NCBI RefSeq assembly: GCF_950101795.1
Contig: NZ_CATNLZ010000033.1
Span: forward strand, 246,916 to 310,915
Direction: 5' to 3'
DNA length: 64,000 bases
Origin: Nocardioides sp. T2.26MG-1
GTDB taxonomy: Bacteria > Actinomycetota > Actinomycetes > Propionibacteriales > Nocardioidaceae
The notes beneath the pieces are model-generated. The model saw only the letters and a program-made list of their open reading frames with translations, did not search any database and was not told where the DNA came from. Both the position numbers and the translations under genes were made by a program. This document shows positions 41,531-51,055 of this stretch, piece by piece (positions within the stretch are counted from its first letter, which is position 1; the number at the start of each line of letters is the position of its first letter).

Positions 41531-41547
41531 ACATTACCGGTCGGTAA
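41531..41547 (-). promoter_or_regulatory. -10 box TAATGT and overlapping palindromic operator
   Basis: The -10 box is 41531-41536 on the minus strand and the palindrome TTACCG-GT-CGGTAA is 41534-41547. A bound TetR-like regulator there would cover the -10 box. No regulator gene adjoins. Confidence 0.45.
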
Positions 41548-41642
41548 CCAGGTTCGGCGAGGCCTGGATGACCGTTCGCGGCGGGCAGAATCGGCATCTA
41601 GCGTGGTCGGCACCCTCGGGAGCTCGGGACAAGGACCACGCG

Positions 41643-41735
41643 ATGCTCGGACGGATCGCTCGCTCACTGCTGGTCGGCGCGCTCGCCCTCGTGGCCGGCG
41701 TCGTCGGCGCCACGTACGTCGGCCCGGACGCCTGA
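41643..41735 (+). CDS. 30-residue putative membrane micro-protein
   Basis: MLGRIARSLLVGALALVAGV followed by VGATYVGPDA: a short basic start and one hydrophobic helix, then a stop. AAGGA is seven bases before the ATG and TAGCGT (41598-41603) could be a -10 box. It fills the gap before the LLM gene. Too short to recognise a family; real status is uncertain. Confidence 0.42.
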   Translation: MLGRIARSLLVGALALVAGVVGATYVGPDA

Positions 41736-41754
41736 CATGCGTCAACTCTGCTGC

Positions 41755-41760
41755 TACCGT
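41755..41760 (+). promoter_or_regulatory. -10 box TACCGT of the LLM gene
   Basis: TACCGT lies eight bases before the ATG at 41769. Confidence 0.45.
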
Positions 41761-41768
41761 CCGCCACC

Positions 41769-42863
41769 ATGGACGAGAACACGTTCTACCCCGAGCTCGG
41801 GTGCTACGGCCTCGCCGGCCACACCTCCTCCCCGCGCAACCTGCTCGACGAGGTCCGCCTGGCCGAGCGGCTCGGCCTCGGGTCGGTGTTCCTGTCCGAG
41901 CGGTTCAACGTCAAGGACGCCGCCGTGCTCGCGGGGGCCGCCGGCGCGGTGAGCGAGACCATCGGGATCGCCACCGCGGCCACCAACCACAACACCCGCC
42001 ACCCGCTGGTCACCGCGACGTTCGCGACGACCATGCACCGGCTCACCGGCGGCCGCTACGCCTTCGGTCTCGGTCGCGGCTTCGACCTGCTCTTCGACGT
42101 GATGGGGGTCCCCCGGGTCACCGGCGCCCAGATGGAGGACGCGATCGGGATCTACCGGTCGCTGTGGCACGGGCAGGCGGTCGCCGGCCACGAGGGGCCG
42201 GCCGGCAGCTACCCCTACCTCTCCCAGGACAGCGGCTTCGACGAGGACATCCCCGTGCTGATGATGGCGATCGGGGGCCGCACGCTCGAGCTCGCCGGCC
42301 GCGTCGCCGACGGCGTCGTCCTCCACACTTTCCTCAGCGACGAGACGCTGGCCAGGTCGGTCGCCACCATCCGACGGGCGGCGGAGCAGGCGGGGCGCGA
42401 CCCGGCGTCGGTGCGAGTCTGGGCGGTGCTCGCCACCGTCGAGGAGTCCCTCGGCGAGGAGGCCCGGCTGCGCAAGCTGGTCGGACGCCTGGCGACGTAC
42501 CTGCAGGGGTACGGCGAGGTGCTGGTCCGTGCGAACGGCTGGGACCTGGCCGCGCTCGAGCGGTTCCGCGCCGACGACCTCGTGCAGGGCTACCCCGGCG
42601 CCTTCGACGCGGTCGGCACCGTCGACGAGCTCACCCACCTGCGCGACGACGTGCTCCCGGCCGAGTGGCTGGCCGCGTCCGCGACCGGCACCGCGGCGAC
42701 CTGCGCCGCACGCATCCAGGACCAGCTCGACGCCGGCGCCGACAGCGTGATCCTGCACGGCGCGACACCCGCCGAGCTCGCGCCGGTGCTCGAGGCCTGG
42801 CGCCAGATCCGGCCCACCGAGCGCCTGGCCGGGCTGCCCGCCAACCCGGGACGCGCGGCGTGA
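41769..42863 (+). CDS. LLM-class F420-dependent oxidoreductase (TIGR03857-like)
   Basis: A 364-residue luciferase-like TIM barrel. It begins GCYGLAGHTSSPRNLLDEVR, has LGLGSVFLSERFN, TAATNHNTRHPLVTATFATT, GLGRGFDLLFDVMG and MMAIGGRTLELAGRVADGV, matching actinobacterial LLM proteins predicted to use F420. Substrate unknown. Its stop overlaps the kinase-like gene as GTGA, and such LLM/kinase pairs suggest a shared acyl-CoA or alcohol pathway. Confidence 0.85.
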   Translation: MDENTFYPELGCYGLAGHTSSPRNLLDEVRLAERLGLGSVFLSERFNVKDAAVLAGAAGAVSETIGIATAATNHNTRHPLVTATFATTMHRLTGGRYAFGLGRGFDLLFDVMGVPRVTGAQMEDAIGIYRSLWHGQAVAGHEGPAGSYPYLSQDSGFDEDIPVLMMAIGGRTLELAGRVADGVVLHTFLSDETLARSVATIRRAAEQAGRDPASVRVWAVLATVEESLGEEARLRKLVGRLATYLQGYGEVLVRANGWDLAALERFRADDLVQGYPGAFDAVGTVDELTHLRDDVLPAEWLAASATGTAATCAARIQDQLDAGADSVILHGATPAELAPVLEAWRQIRPTERLAGLPANPGRAA

Positions 42864-43879
42864 ACGCCGAGGACCTGACGCCTGGTCGCCTCACCGAGAT
42901 GCTCGGCACCGAGGTCACCGCGGTCGAGGTCGAGCCGGTCGGCACCGGGCAGATCGGCACCTGCTACCGGGTCCGGCTCGAGGGCCCCGACGTACCCACC
43001 AGCGTGCTGGTCAAGCTGCCACCCCCGGATCCGGGCACCCGCGACATGATGGCCGGGGCCTATCGCGGCGAGGTGCGGTTCTACCAGGAGGTCGCGCCCA
43101 CGGTCGCGATCCGGGTGCCCCACTGCCACCACGCGTGGGCCGCGGACGACTCCGGCGACTTCGTGCTGGTGATGGAGGACCTCGCCCCGGCCGAGCAGGG
43201 CGACCAGATCGCCGGCTGCACCGTCGAGCAGGCGCGGGACGCGGTGGTCAACCTGGCCGGCCTGCACGGGCCGCGCTGGTGCGACCCGGCGCTGGTCGCG
43301 GTGGACACGCTCGGTCGCAACGGGCCCGACGAGGTCGCCCTGCTGCTGCAGATGTACGGCCCGACGACCGAGCTGTTCCTCGACGGTCTCGGCGACCTGA
43401 TCAGTCCCGAGGACGCCGCCACCCTGCGCGCCTGCGAGTCGGTGCTCGAGGGGTGGCTGCTCGGCCGGCCCGAGCGCTTCGGCCTGGTGCACGGCGACTA
43501 CCGGCTCGACAACCTGATGTTCCCGCCCTCGGGCTCCGGGGTGGCCGCGGTCGACTGGCAGACGCTCAGCCTCGGGCTCCCGGCGCGGGACGTGTCGTAC
43601 TTCCTCGGCACCAGCCTGGACCCCACCGACCGGCGGGCGCACGAGCACGACCTGGTCGCGGCGTACCACGACGCGCTCGTCGCCCACGGCGTCGCCGACT
43701 ATCCCGCCGAGCAGTGCTGGGACGACTACGTGTTCGCGATGCTCCAGGGCCCGCTGGTCTCGGTCTTCGGCTGCGCCTACGGCACCCGCACCGAGCGCGG
43801 CGACCGGATGTTCGCGGCCATGATCGCGCGCTCCTGCGCGGCGATCCGCGACCTCGGCAGCCTCGAGCTCGCCCAGTAG
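42860..43879 (+). CDS. Aminoglycoside-phosphotransferase-fold kinase-like protein
   Basis: A 339-residue kinase of the APH/ecdysteroid-kinase-like group. The N-lobe contains GTGQIGTCYRVRLEG and the ATP lysine in SVLVKLPPPD; FVLVMEDLAP is the hinge. The catalytic Brenner motif is VHGDYRLDNLMF and the metal Asp is in VAAVDWQTLSLG. These proteins phosphorylate hydroxyl groups of small molecules; despite the family name antibiotic resistance is not implied. GTG start overlaps the LLM stop. The TAG of this gene forms part of the -10 box of the next gene. Confidence 0.85.
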   Translation: MNAEDLTPGRLTEMLGTEVTAVEVEPVGTGQIGTCYRVRLEGPDVPTSVLVKLPPPDPGTRDMMAGAYRGEVRFYQEVAPTVAIRVPHCHHAWAADDSGDFVLVMEDLAPAEQGDQIAGCTVEQARDAVVNLAGLHGPRWCDPALVAVDTLGRNGPDEVALLLQMYGPTTELFLDGLGDLISPEDAATLRACESVLEGWLLGRPERFGLVHGDYRLDNLMFPPSGSGVAAVDWQTLSLGLPARDVSYFLGTSLDPTDRRAHEHDLVAAYHDALVAHGVADYPAEQCWDDYVFAMLQGPLVSVFGCAYGTRTERGDRMFAAMIARSCAAIRDLGSLELAQ

Positions 43880-43882
43880 GGT
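43877..43882 (+). promoter_or_regulatory. -10 box TAGGGT of the patatin gene
   Basis: TAGGGT, which includes the TAG stop of the kinase-like gene, is six bases before the ATG at 43889. The patatin gene can thus be transcribed on its own, as well as by readthrough. Confidence 0.45.
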
Positions 43883-43888
43883 CCGCCC

Positions 43889-44755
43889 ATGCGACGAGGG
43901 TTGGTGCTGGGCGGTGGCGGGGTCACCGGGATCGCCTGGGAGACCGGGCTGCTGCTCGGGCTCCAGGACCTCGGCGTCGACGTCACAGACGCGGACGTGG
44001 TGGTCGGCACCTCCGCGGGGTCCGTGGTCGGCGCCCAGATCACGACCGGGATCTCGCTGAGCGACCTCTACGACCACCAGGTCTCCACCCCGAAGCCGGC
44101 GCCGCTGGTCCGGATCAGCCCGGTCGTGCTGCTCGGGTTCGCCCGCACGCTGGTCCGTGCCCGCGGCGACCTCGAGGCTTTCGGCCGGTACGTCGGCCAG
44201 TGGTCGGCCCGCCGCGCCGCGGCCGGGAGGCTGCCGAGTGTCGAGGCCCGCTTCGACGCGATCCGCGAGCGGCTGCCGATCCAGGAGTGGGGGCCGGGCG
44301 GCCGGCTGCAGGTGACGGCCGTGGACGTCGAAACCGGCGCGCTCCGGGTCTTCGACGGCAGCGACGGCATCTCGCTGGTCGAGGCGGTCGCCGCCAGCTG
44401 CGCCGTCCCCGGCGTCTACCCGCCGGTGCCGGTCGACGGGCGGCGCTACGTCGACGGCGGCGCCCGGTCGGGGTCGAACGCCGACCTGGCCGCCGACTGC
44501 GACCGGGTCCTCGCCTTCACCCCGGTCGACCGTGCGGTCGGTCCGATGCGCACCGCCGGCCAACTGCTCGGGTCGGTCCCGCACCTCGTCGTGTCGCCGG
44601 ACGCCGCCTCGGTCGCGGCGATCGGCAAGAACGTCCTCGACCCCGCCCGGCGCGCCGCGTCGGCCCGTGCCGGTCGGGCCCAGGCCGCCGCCGTCGCCCC
44701 CCTGGCTCGCGAGATCTGGGGCCAGCCCCGTCGAGTCGGGAGTTCTGACGGTTGA
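43889..44755 (+). CDS. Patatin-like phospholipase
   Basis: A 288-residue patatin/RssA-like hydrolase. The oxyanion glycine motif is GGGGVTGIAWETG, the nucleophile elbow GTSAGSVVG holds the catalytic serine at about residue 47, and DGGARSGSNADLA holds the catalytic aspartate. No signal peptide, so likely cytoplasmic. The stop codon lies inside a 21-bp tandem repeat, so the C-terminus (RRVGSSDG) is set by the repeat. Confidence 0.87.
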   Translation: MRRGLVLGGGGVTGIAWETGLLLGLQDLGVDVTDADVVVGTSAGSVVGAQITTGISLSDLYDHQVSTPKPAPLVRISPVVLLGFARTLVRARGDLEAFGRYVGQWSARRAAAGRLPSVEARFDAIRERLPIQEWGPGGRLQVTAVDVETGALRVFDGSDGISLVEAVAASCAVPGVYPPVPVDGRRYVDGGARSGSNADLAADCDRVLAFTPVDRAVGPMRTAGQLLGSVPHLVVSPDAASVAAIGKNVLDPARRAASARAGRAQAAAVAPLAREIWGQPRRVGSSDG

Positions 44756-44794
44756 GTCGGGAGTCCTGACGGTCGAGTCGGGAGTTCTGACGGC
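44732..44794. repeat. Three tandem copies of a 21-bp repeat
   Basis: Units at 44732-44752, 44753-44773 and 44774-44794, of form (C/T)GAGTCGGGAGT(T/C)CTGACGG, differ at two or three positions. They span the 3' end of the patatin gene up to the stop of the convergent PASTA lipoprotein gene. As 21 is divisible by three, copy number changes would keep reading frame. Confidence 0.9.
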
Positions 44795-45628
44795 TTAGGG
44801 TGAGCCGATCCGCAGCGCGACGCCCTGGATCTGGTCGCCCTCGAGGAACAGGGTCACGCCCCACCACTGCAGGCAGGAGTCGATCGAGTCCTCCGGGACG
44901 GTCAGGCTGATCGCCCGCAGGCCGGCCAGGTCGGGCGGCGGGTCGTCGTCGCCGGCCGGGCAGGTGCCGACGATGCCCTGGTGCAGCTCGTAGTAACCGC
45001 CGCTGCCCGCCAGGACGTCGAGGGCCGAGAACGGCCCGCCCTGCTCGGCGTACTCGCCAGTCAGGAGCCAGGCGTCGAGGTCGGCCCGCTGCGCCGCACT
45101 CACCGTGGTCGCGGCCAGCCCGTCCTCGATGCCGGTCCACACGTCCCCGTCGACGAAGGGCGCGCCGAGCGAGGGGTCGGCGGCGAACCGGTAGAACTCG
45201 CGCGCGAGCGCCGCATCCGGACCCGTCACCGGCCCGAGGTCTCCGTCGGCAGGCTCGCACGGTCCGCGGAACCCCTCGAGGTCAAGGGCCCCGATGCCCA
45301 GTCGCACCTGGGTGTCGCCGGTGAACGCGGCGCCGGGCGCGGGCGACTGGCGGACGACCGTGCCCGGGCGGTCCTCGCAGCGCACCATCACGGTGCGCCA
45401 CTCGGAGCCGAGCCCGAGCTCCCCCAGGCGTCGGCCGGCGTCGGCCGAGCTCAGCCCGACGAGGTCCGGCATCGACTCGACGTCGGCTGTCGTGCTCGTC
45501 GGGGGCGTCGTCGGGTTCGGCGGGGCGTCACGAGCGGCGCCGCCGTCCCGGTCGCTCGGCGACCCGCAGGCGGCCACCACCAGCGGGACCACCATCAGGG
45601 CCATCCACCACCGCCGGCGCGTGCTCAT
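44795..45628 (-). CDS. PASTA-domain lipoprotein
   Basis: A 277-residue lipoprotein: signal peptide with lipobox VAAC (Cys21), then a Pro/Thr/Ser-rich linker. Residues 53-115 form one PASTA domain (MPDLVGLSSADAGRRLGELG, then VRQSPAPGAAF), as in muropeptide-binding proteins. The C-terminal 150 residues are unrecognised, with conserved-looking GIEDGLAATTVSAAQRADLD and two cysteines. GAGGAGG precedes the ATG by six bases. The gene ends directly against the 21-bp repeats. Cell-surface binding is inferred only from the PASTA domain. Confidence 0.78.
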   Translation of the reverse strand: MSTRRRWWMALMVVPLVVAACGSPSDRDGGAARDAPPNPTTPPTSTTADVESMPDLVGLSSADAGRRLGELGLGSEWRTVMVRCEDRPGTVVRQSPAPGAAFTGDTQVRLGIGALDLEGFRGPCEPADGDLGPVTGPDAALAREFYRFAADPSLGAPFVDGDVWTGIEDGLAATTVSAAQRADLDAWLLTGEYAEQGGPFSALDVLAGSGGYYELHQGIVGTCPAGDDDPPPDLAGLRAISLTVPEDSIDSCLQWWGVTLFLEGDQIQGVALRIGSP

Positions 45629-45692
45629 CGGGCACCTCCTCGCGTCCTACCTGTGACACGCGCGGCCGGCCCCCGCGGTTGACCGGGCCGCC

Positions 45693-46046
45693 TCAGGCGA
45701 GCAGCTCGACCCGGTTGCCGTGCGCGTCGGCGGTGTGGAAGCGCTCGAAGCCCGGGAACGTGTGGCGCTCCGACCAGTCGACGTCGAAGCCGAGCGCGAC
45801 CAGGCGTCCCGCCACCGCCTCGAGGTCGTCGACGACCAGCGCCGGATGTGCCTTGCGGGCCGGCGCGAAGGGCTCCTCGACGCCGACGTGGATCTCGGCG
45901 GTCCCGGCACGGAACCAGCAACCGCCCCGCCCGGCGAGCGCGGCGGGCTTGTCGACCTCGGTCATCCCGAGACCGTCGCGGTAGAAGCGGCGAGCCTCGT
46001 CCTCGCCTCCGCGTGGGCAGGCGACCTGCACGTGGTGGTGCCTCAT
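45693..46046 (-). CDS. VOC-family (glyoxalase/dioxygenase-like) protein
   Basis: A 117-residue single-module vicinal-oxygen-chelate protein: HHHVQVACPRGGEDEARRFY, GMTEVDKPA, HPALVVDDLEAVAGRL and the C-terminal FHTADAHGNRVELL. Metal ligands are likely the first His cluster and terminal Glu. The ATG overlaps the tam stop as ATGA, so it is downstream of tam in one transcript. Substrate unknown. Confidence 0.82.
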   Translation of the reverse strand: MRHHHVQVACPRGGEDEARRFYRDGLGMTEVDKPAALAGRGGCWFRAGTAEIHVGVEEPFAPARKAHPALVVDDLEAVAGRLVALGFDVDWSERHTFPGFERFHTADAHGNRVELLA

Positions 46047-46825
46047 GCGGGCACCTGCGTCCCTACCTGGGCCACGACGAACACCCGGCGGAACGGCAGC
46101 ACCACGCCGTACGGCCGCGGTGGGTACGCCGCCGCCAGCCGGCGCCGGAACTCCGCCTCGAACGACGGCCGCAGGTCGTGGGGCAGCGCCTGCAGGGTCG
46201 GTCTAGCCCCGGTGCCGGAGACCCAGGTGAGCACCGGGTCGTCGCCGGTGAGCACGTGGAGGTACGTCGTCTCCCAGGCGTCGACCGTGCAGCCGAGGCC
46301 GGCGAGCGCGTCCAGGTAGGTCGCCGGGTCGTGGCTGCTCGGGACGGCGACGTCACGGACGTGCTCGGCGTACGGCGCCTCCGCGGCCAGCTCGTCGCGG
46401 ATCGTGTGGCTCGGCGAGCCGTTGTTCCCCGGCACCTGGAAGGCCAGCCAGCCACCGGGTGCGATGGACGCGACCAGGCGCGAGAGCAGCGAGAGGTGGT
46501 CGGGCACCCACTGGAGCATGGCGTTGGAGACCAGCACGTCCACCGGCTGGTCGGGGACCCAGTCGCGCAGGTCCCCCACCGCGAAGGACAGACCGGGCGC
46601 AGCCGCCCGCGCGGCCGCGACCATCTCCGGGCTGGAGTCGACGCCGAGGACCTCGGCGTCCGGCCAGCGCTCGGCGAGCAGCGCGGTGAGGTTGCCGGGG
46701 CCGCAGCCGAGGTCGACGACCGTGTCCGGCGCCGCGGCAGGGATCCGGGCGAGGAGGTCGACGAACGGTCGGCCTCGCTCGTCGGCGTAGGCGAGGTAGC
46801 GAGCCGGGTCCCACGTGTGTGCCAT
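46043..46825 (-). CDS. tam: Trans-aconitate 2-methyltransferase
   Basis: A 260-residue SAM-dependent methyltransferase. HTWDPARYLAYADERGRPF is the characteristic Tam N-terminus, VVDLGCGPGNLTALL is the SAM-binding motif I, and SNAMLQWVPDH and VQVPGNNGSPSH match Tam. The enzyme detoxifies trans-aconitate, an inhibitor of aconitase. GGAG seven bases before ATG 46825 supports the start. The divergent MarR gene and the two operators in between repeat the tam/tamR arrangement described for Streptomyces. Confidence 0.9.
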   Translation of the reverse strand: MAHTWDPARYLAYADERGRPFVDLLARIPAAAPDTVVDLGCGPGNLTALLAERWPDAEVLGVDSSPEMVAAARAAAPGLSFAVGDLRDWVPDQPVDVLVSNAMLQWVPDHLSLLSRLVASIAPGGWLAFQVPGNNGSPSHTIRDELAAEAPYAEHVRDVAVPSSHDPATYLDALAGLGCTVDAWETTYLHVLTGDDPVLTWVSGTGARPTLQALPHDLRPSFEAEFRRRLAAAYPPRPYGVVLPFRRVFVVAQVGTQVPA

Positions 46826-46840
46826 GCCGAGACTCCATTC

Positions 46841-46887
46841 TCTCGATGTCAAGACATCTTGGCCACGAGGATCTCTCGATGTCAAGA
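46841..46887. promoter_or_regulatory. Paired TamR-type operators between tam and marR
   Basis: TCTCGATGTCAAGA occurs twice, at 46841-46854 and 46874-46887, in the same orientation and with centres 33 bp apart, three helical turns. Each is an imperfect palindrome. The right copy is 17 bases upstream of the marR -10 box. Confidence 0.75.
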
Positions 46888-46904
46888 TTCTCGACGGGAT
46901 CCGC

Positions 46905-46910
46905 TACGCT
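46905..46910 (+). promoter_or_regulatory. -10 box TACGCT of the tamR-like gene
   Basis: TACGCT is six bases before the ATG at 46917, which selects that ATG over earlier in-frame starts that would span the operators. Confidence 0.5.
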
Positions 46911-46916
46911 CGTTCC

Positions 46917-47405
46917 ATGCGGGACGAGGTCGACGCTCTGGTCGAGGCCTGGGCGCGTGAGCGGCCCGACCTCGACCTCGGCCCGGTCGAGGTCTTCAGC
47001 CGGATCAGCCGGCTCTCGCGCCAGCTCGACCGGGCCCGGCGGGACGCGTTCACCGCGGCCCGCGTGGAGCCGTGGGAGTTCGACGTGCTGGCCGCGCTGC
47101 GCCGCGCGGGCGCGCCGTACGAGCTCTCCCCCGGCCGCCTGCTGCGCGAGACGCTCGTGACCAGCGGCACGATGACCAACCGGGTCGACCGGCTCACGGC
47201 CCGTGGCCTGGTGGAGCGGCTGCCCGACCCGCACGACCGCCGCGGCGTGCTGGTGCGCCTGACCCCCGAGGGCCGCGCCGCGGTCGACGAGGCGTTCGAG
47301 GCGCTGCTGGCAGCCGAGCGGACGTTCCTCTCGGCGCTGCCCGAGCGCGACCGCACCCGGCTGGCCGGGCTGCTGCGCGCGCTGTCGGCGCCGTTCGCCG
47401 ACTGA
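46917..47405 (+). CDS. tamR: MarR-family regulator, TamR-like
   Basis: A 162-residue MarR protein: dimerisation helix VFSRISRLSRQLDRARRDAF, winged helix YELSPGRLLRETLVTSGTMTN with recognition helix TMTNRVDRLTARGLV, and the wing LPDPHDRRGVLVRLT. Divergent from tam with two shared operators. In Streptomyces coelicolor TamR represses tam and its own gene and responds to trans-aconitate and citrate-type ligands; the name here rests on context and operator layout. Confidence 0.85.
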   Translation: MRDEVDALVEAWARERPDLDLGPVEVFSRISRLSRQLDRARRDAFTAARVEPWEFDVLAALRRAGAPYELSPGRLLRETLVTSGTMTNRVDRLTARGLVERLPDPHDRRGVLVRLTPEGRAAVDEAFEALLAAERTFLSALPERDRTRLAGLLRALSAPFAD

Positions 47406-47426
47406 GCGGCCGGAGCGGGCCGAGCG

Positions 47427-49260
<1,834 letters not shown>

Positions 49261-49268
<8 letters not shown>

Positions 49269-50166
49269 ACGACACCAGGTGGGCGCCCGCGACGGGGCCG
49301 TTGGCGGCGAGCACGACCGGGTGGCCGGCGCCCGACAGGTCGGCGGCCAGCGAGCGGGCGTGGTCGGCCGAGCCGCAGAGGAACACGCACGTCGGGCCGG
49401 AGCCGGAGACGAGGCCGCGCAGGGCGCCGGCCTCCTCGCCGCGCTCGATCAGCCTGCCGAGCTCGGGCCGCAGGTCGATCGCGGCCGCCTCGAGGTCGTT
49501 GTGCAGCGCGTCCGCGAGCGCCCAGGTGTCCCCGGTGGCGATCGCCTCGAGCAGGGCGTCGGCCGGCACCGGCTGCGACGGCGCGTCGGAGAACATCTTG
49601 TCGAAGTGGCGGTAGACCTCGGGGGTCGGCAACCCGGTGTCGGACGGCACGACCACCCACCACCAGGTGCCGCGGTCGTCGACGGGCGTGACGAGCTCGC
49701 CGCGCCCGACCCCGAGCGCGGTGCCGCCGAGCAGCGCGAACGGCACGTCGCTGCCGAGCTGGGCGGCCAGGCCGAGCAGGTCGTCGTCGGTGGTGCCCAG
49801 GCCCCAGAGCCGGTCCAGCGCGACCAGCGCGGCCGCGGCGTCGGCGGACCCGCCGGCCATGCCGCCGGCGACCGGGATCGCCTTCGCGATGTGGACCTCG
49901 CCGGTGCGCTCGACCCCGTGGTGGGCGGCGAGCAGGTCGGCGGCCCGGTCGACGATGTTGTCGCCGGCGAGCGGGACGGCGTCGTCGTCCATCCAGTCGG
50001 GCAGGTTGACGCCGAGGCTCCAGTCGGCGGCCTGGCGGGCGGTGAGGTCGTCGTAGAGCCCGACGGCCTGGTAGACGGTGACCAGCGGGTGATAGCCGTC
50101 CTCGCGGGGGGCGCCGACCCCGAGGTGCAGGTTGATCTTCGCGGGCGCGCGCACGGTCACCTCCAC
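49261..50166 (-). CDS. ispE: 4-diphosphocytidyl-2-C-methyl-D-erythritol kinase
   Basis: A 301-residue GHMP kinase of the MEP isoprenoid pathway. VRAPAKINLHLGVGAPREDGYH is the IspE N-terminus (Lys and Asn contact the substrate), PVAGGMAGGSADAAAALVAL is the ATP-binding glycine-rich loop, and LVSGSGPTCVFLC is motif III. GTG at 50166 has GGAAGG six bases upstream; a second GTG at 50160 overlaps the rsmA stop and is possible. Located between rsmA and the ABC-F gene, the usual actinobacterial order. Confidence 0.95.
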
Positions 50167-51020
50167 GGCAGCCCTTCCGCGATCCTGGCGAAGTCCTCCA
50201 CGCGCAGCGACTCCCCGCGGGCGAGCGGGTCGACGCCGGCGCGCTCGAGCGCCGCGTCGACGTCCTCGGCCGGGGCGAGCGAGCGGAGCACGCCGCGCAG
50301 CACCTTGCGCCGGTGGGCGAACGCCGCGTCGACGACCGCGAACACCTGCTCGCGGGTCGCGGTCGTCTCGGGGGGCTCGCGCCGGGTCCAGGCGACCAGC
50401 CCGGAGTCGACGTTGGGCGCCGGCCAGAACACGTTGCGGCCGATCGCGCCCGCACGGCGCACGTCCGCGAACCAGGCGGCCTTCACCGAGGGGACGCCGT
50501 ACACCTTGGAGCCGGGAGGCGCCGCCAGCCGGTCGGCGACCTCGGCCTGCACCATCACCAGACCGCGCTCGAGCGAGGGCAGCAGCATCAGCAGGTGCAG
50601 CAGCACGGGCACCGAGACGTTGTAGGGCAGGTTCGCGACCAGGGCGGTCGGCGGCGGTCCCGGCACGGCCTCGATGCGCATCGCGTCGGCGAGCACCACC
50701 TCGAAGCGGTCGGCCTGGCCCGGGGCGTACGTCGCGATGGTCTCGGGGAGCCGTCCGGCGAGCGCCGGGTCGACCTCGATCGCGACCACGCGACCGGCGA
50801 CCTCGAGCAGCGCGAGCGTCAGCGAGCCGAGTCCGGGACCGACCTCGACGACGACGTCCGCGGCGGTGACGCCGGACTCGCGGACGATGCGGCGGACGGT
50901 GTTGGCGTCGATGACGAAGTTCTGGCCGCGCTGCTTGGTGGGTCGCAGATCGAGCTCGGCGGCCAGCGCACGCACGTCCGCCGGTCCGAGGAGCCTCGGA
51001 CCGGCGGAGGTGTCAGACAT
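50157..51020 (-). CDS. rsmA: 16S rRNA (adenine(1518)-N(6)/adenine(1519)-N(6))-dimethyltransferase
   Basis: A 287-residue enzyme that dimethylates two adenosines near the 3' end of 16S rRNA. Motifs: KQRGQNFVIDANTVRRIV, SAM motif VVEVGPGLGSLTLALL, and catalytic NLPYN in VANLPYNVSVP. C-terminal domain LRGVLRSLAPAEDVD. Loss of this enzyme confers kasugamycin resistance in other bacteria. It overlaps ispE by ten bases and lies 35 bases after rpf, so rpf, rsmA, ispE and the ABC-F gene are likely co-transcribed. Confidence 0.95.
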   Translation of the reverse strand: MSDTSAGPRLLGPADVRALAAELDLRPTKQRGQNFVIDANTVRRIVRESGVTAADVVVEVGPGLGSLTLALLEVAGRVVAIEVDPALAGRLPETIATYAPGQADRFEVVLADAMRIEAVPGPPPTALVANLPYNVSVPVLLHLLMLLPSLERGLVMVQAEVADRLAAPPGSKVYGVPSVKAAWFADVRRAGAIGRNVFWPAPNVDSGLVAWTRREPPETTATREQVFAVVDAAFAHRRKVLRGVLRSLAPAEDVDAALERAGVDPLARGESLRVEDFARIAEGLPWR

Positions 51021-51055
51021 GTGCGCCAGCGTAGTCAGCGCTGGTTGCACCACCC

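Noticed and set aside
42860..43879. Aminoglycoside resistance gene
   Set aside because: It has the phosphotransferase fold, but the context (LLM oxidoreductase) and the sequence group suggest small-molecule catabolism rather than drug modification.
44532..44798. Overlapping plus-strand frame with a repeated ESGVLTV peptide
   Set aside because: It is the patatin gene's 3' end and the 21-bp tandem repeat read in another frame.
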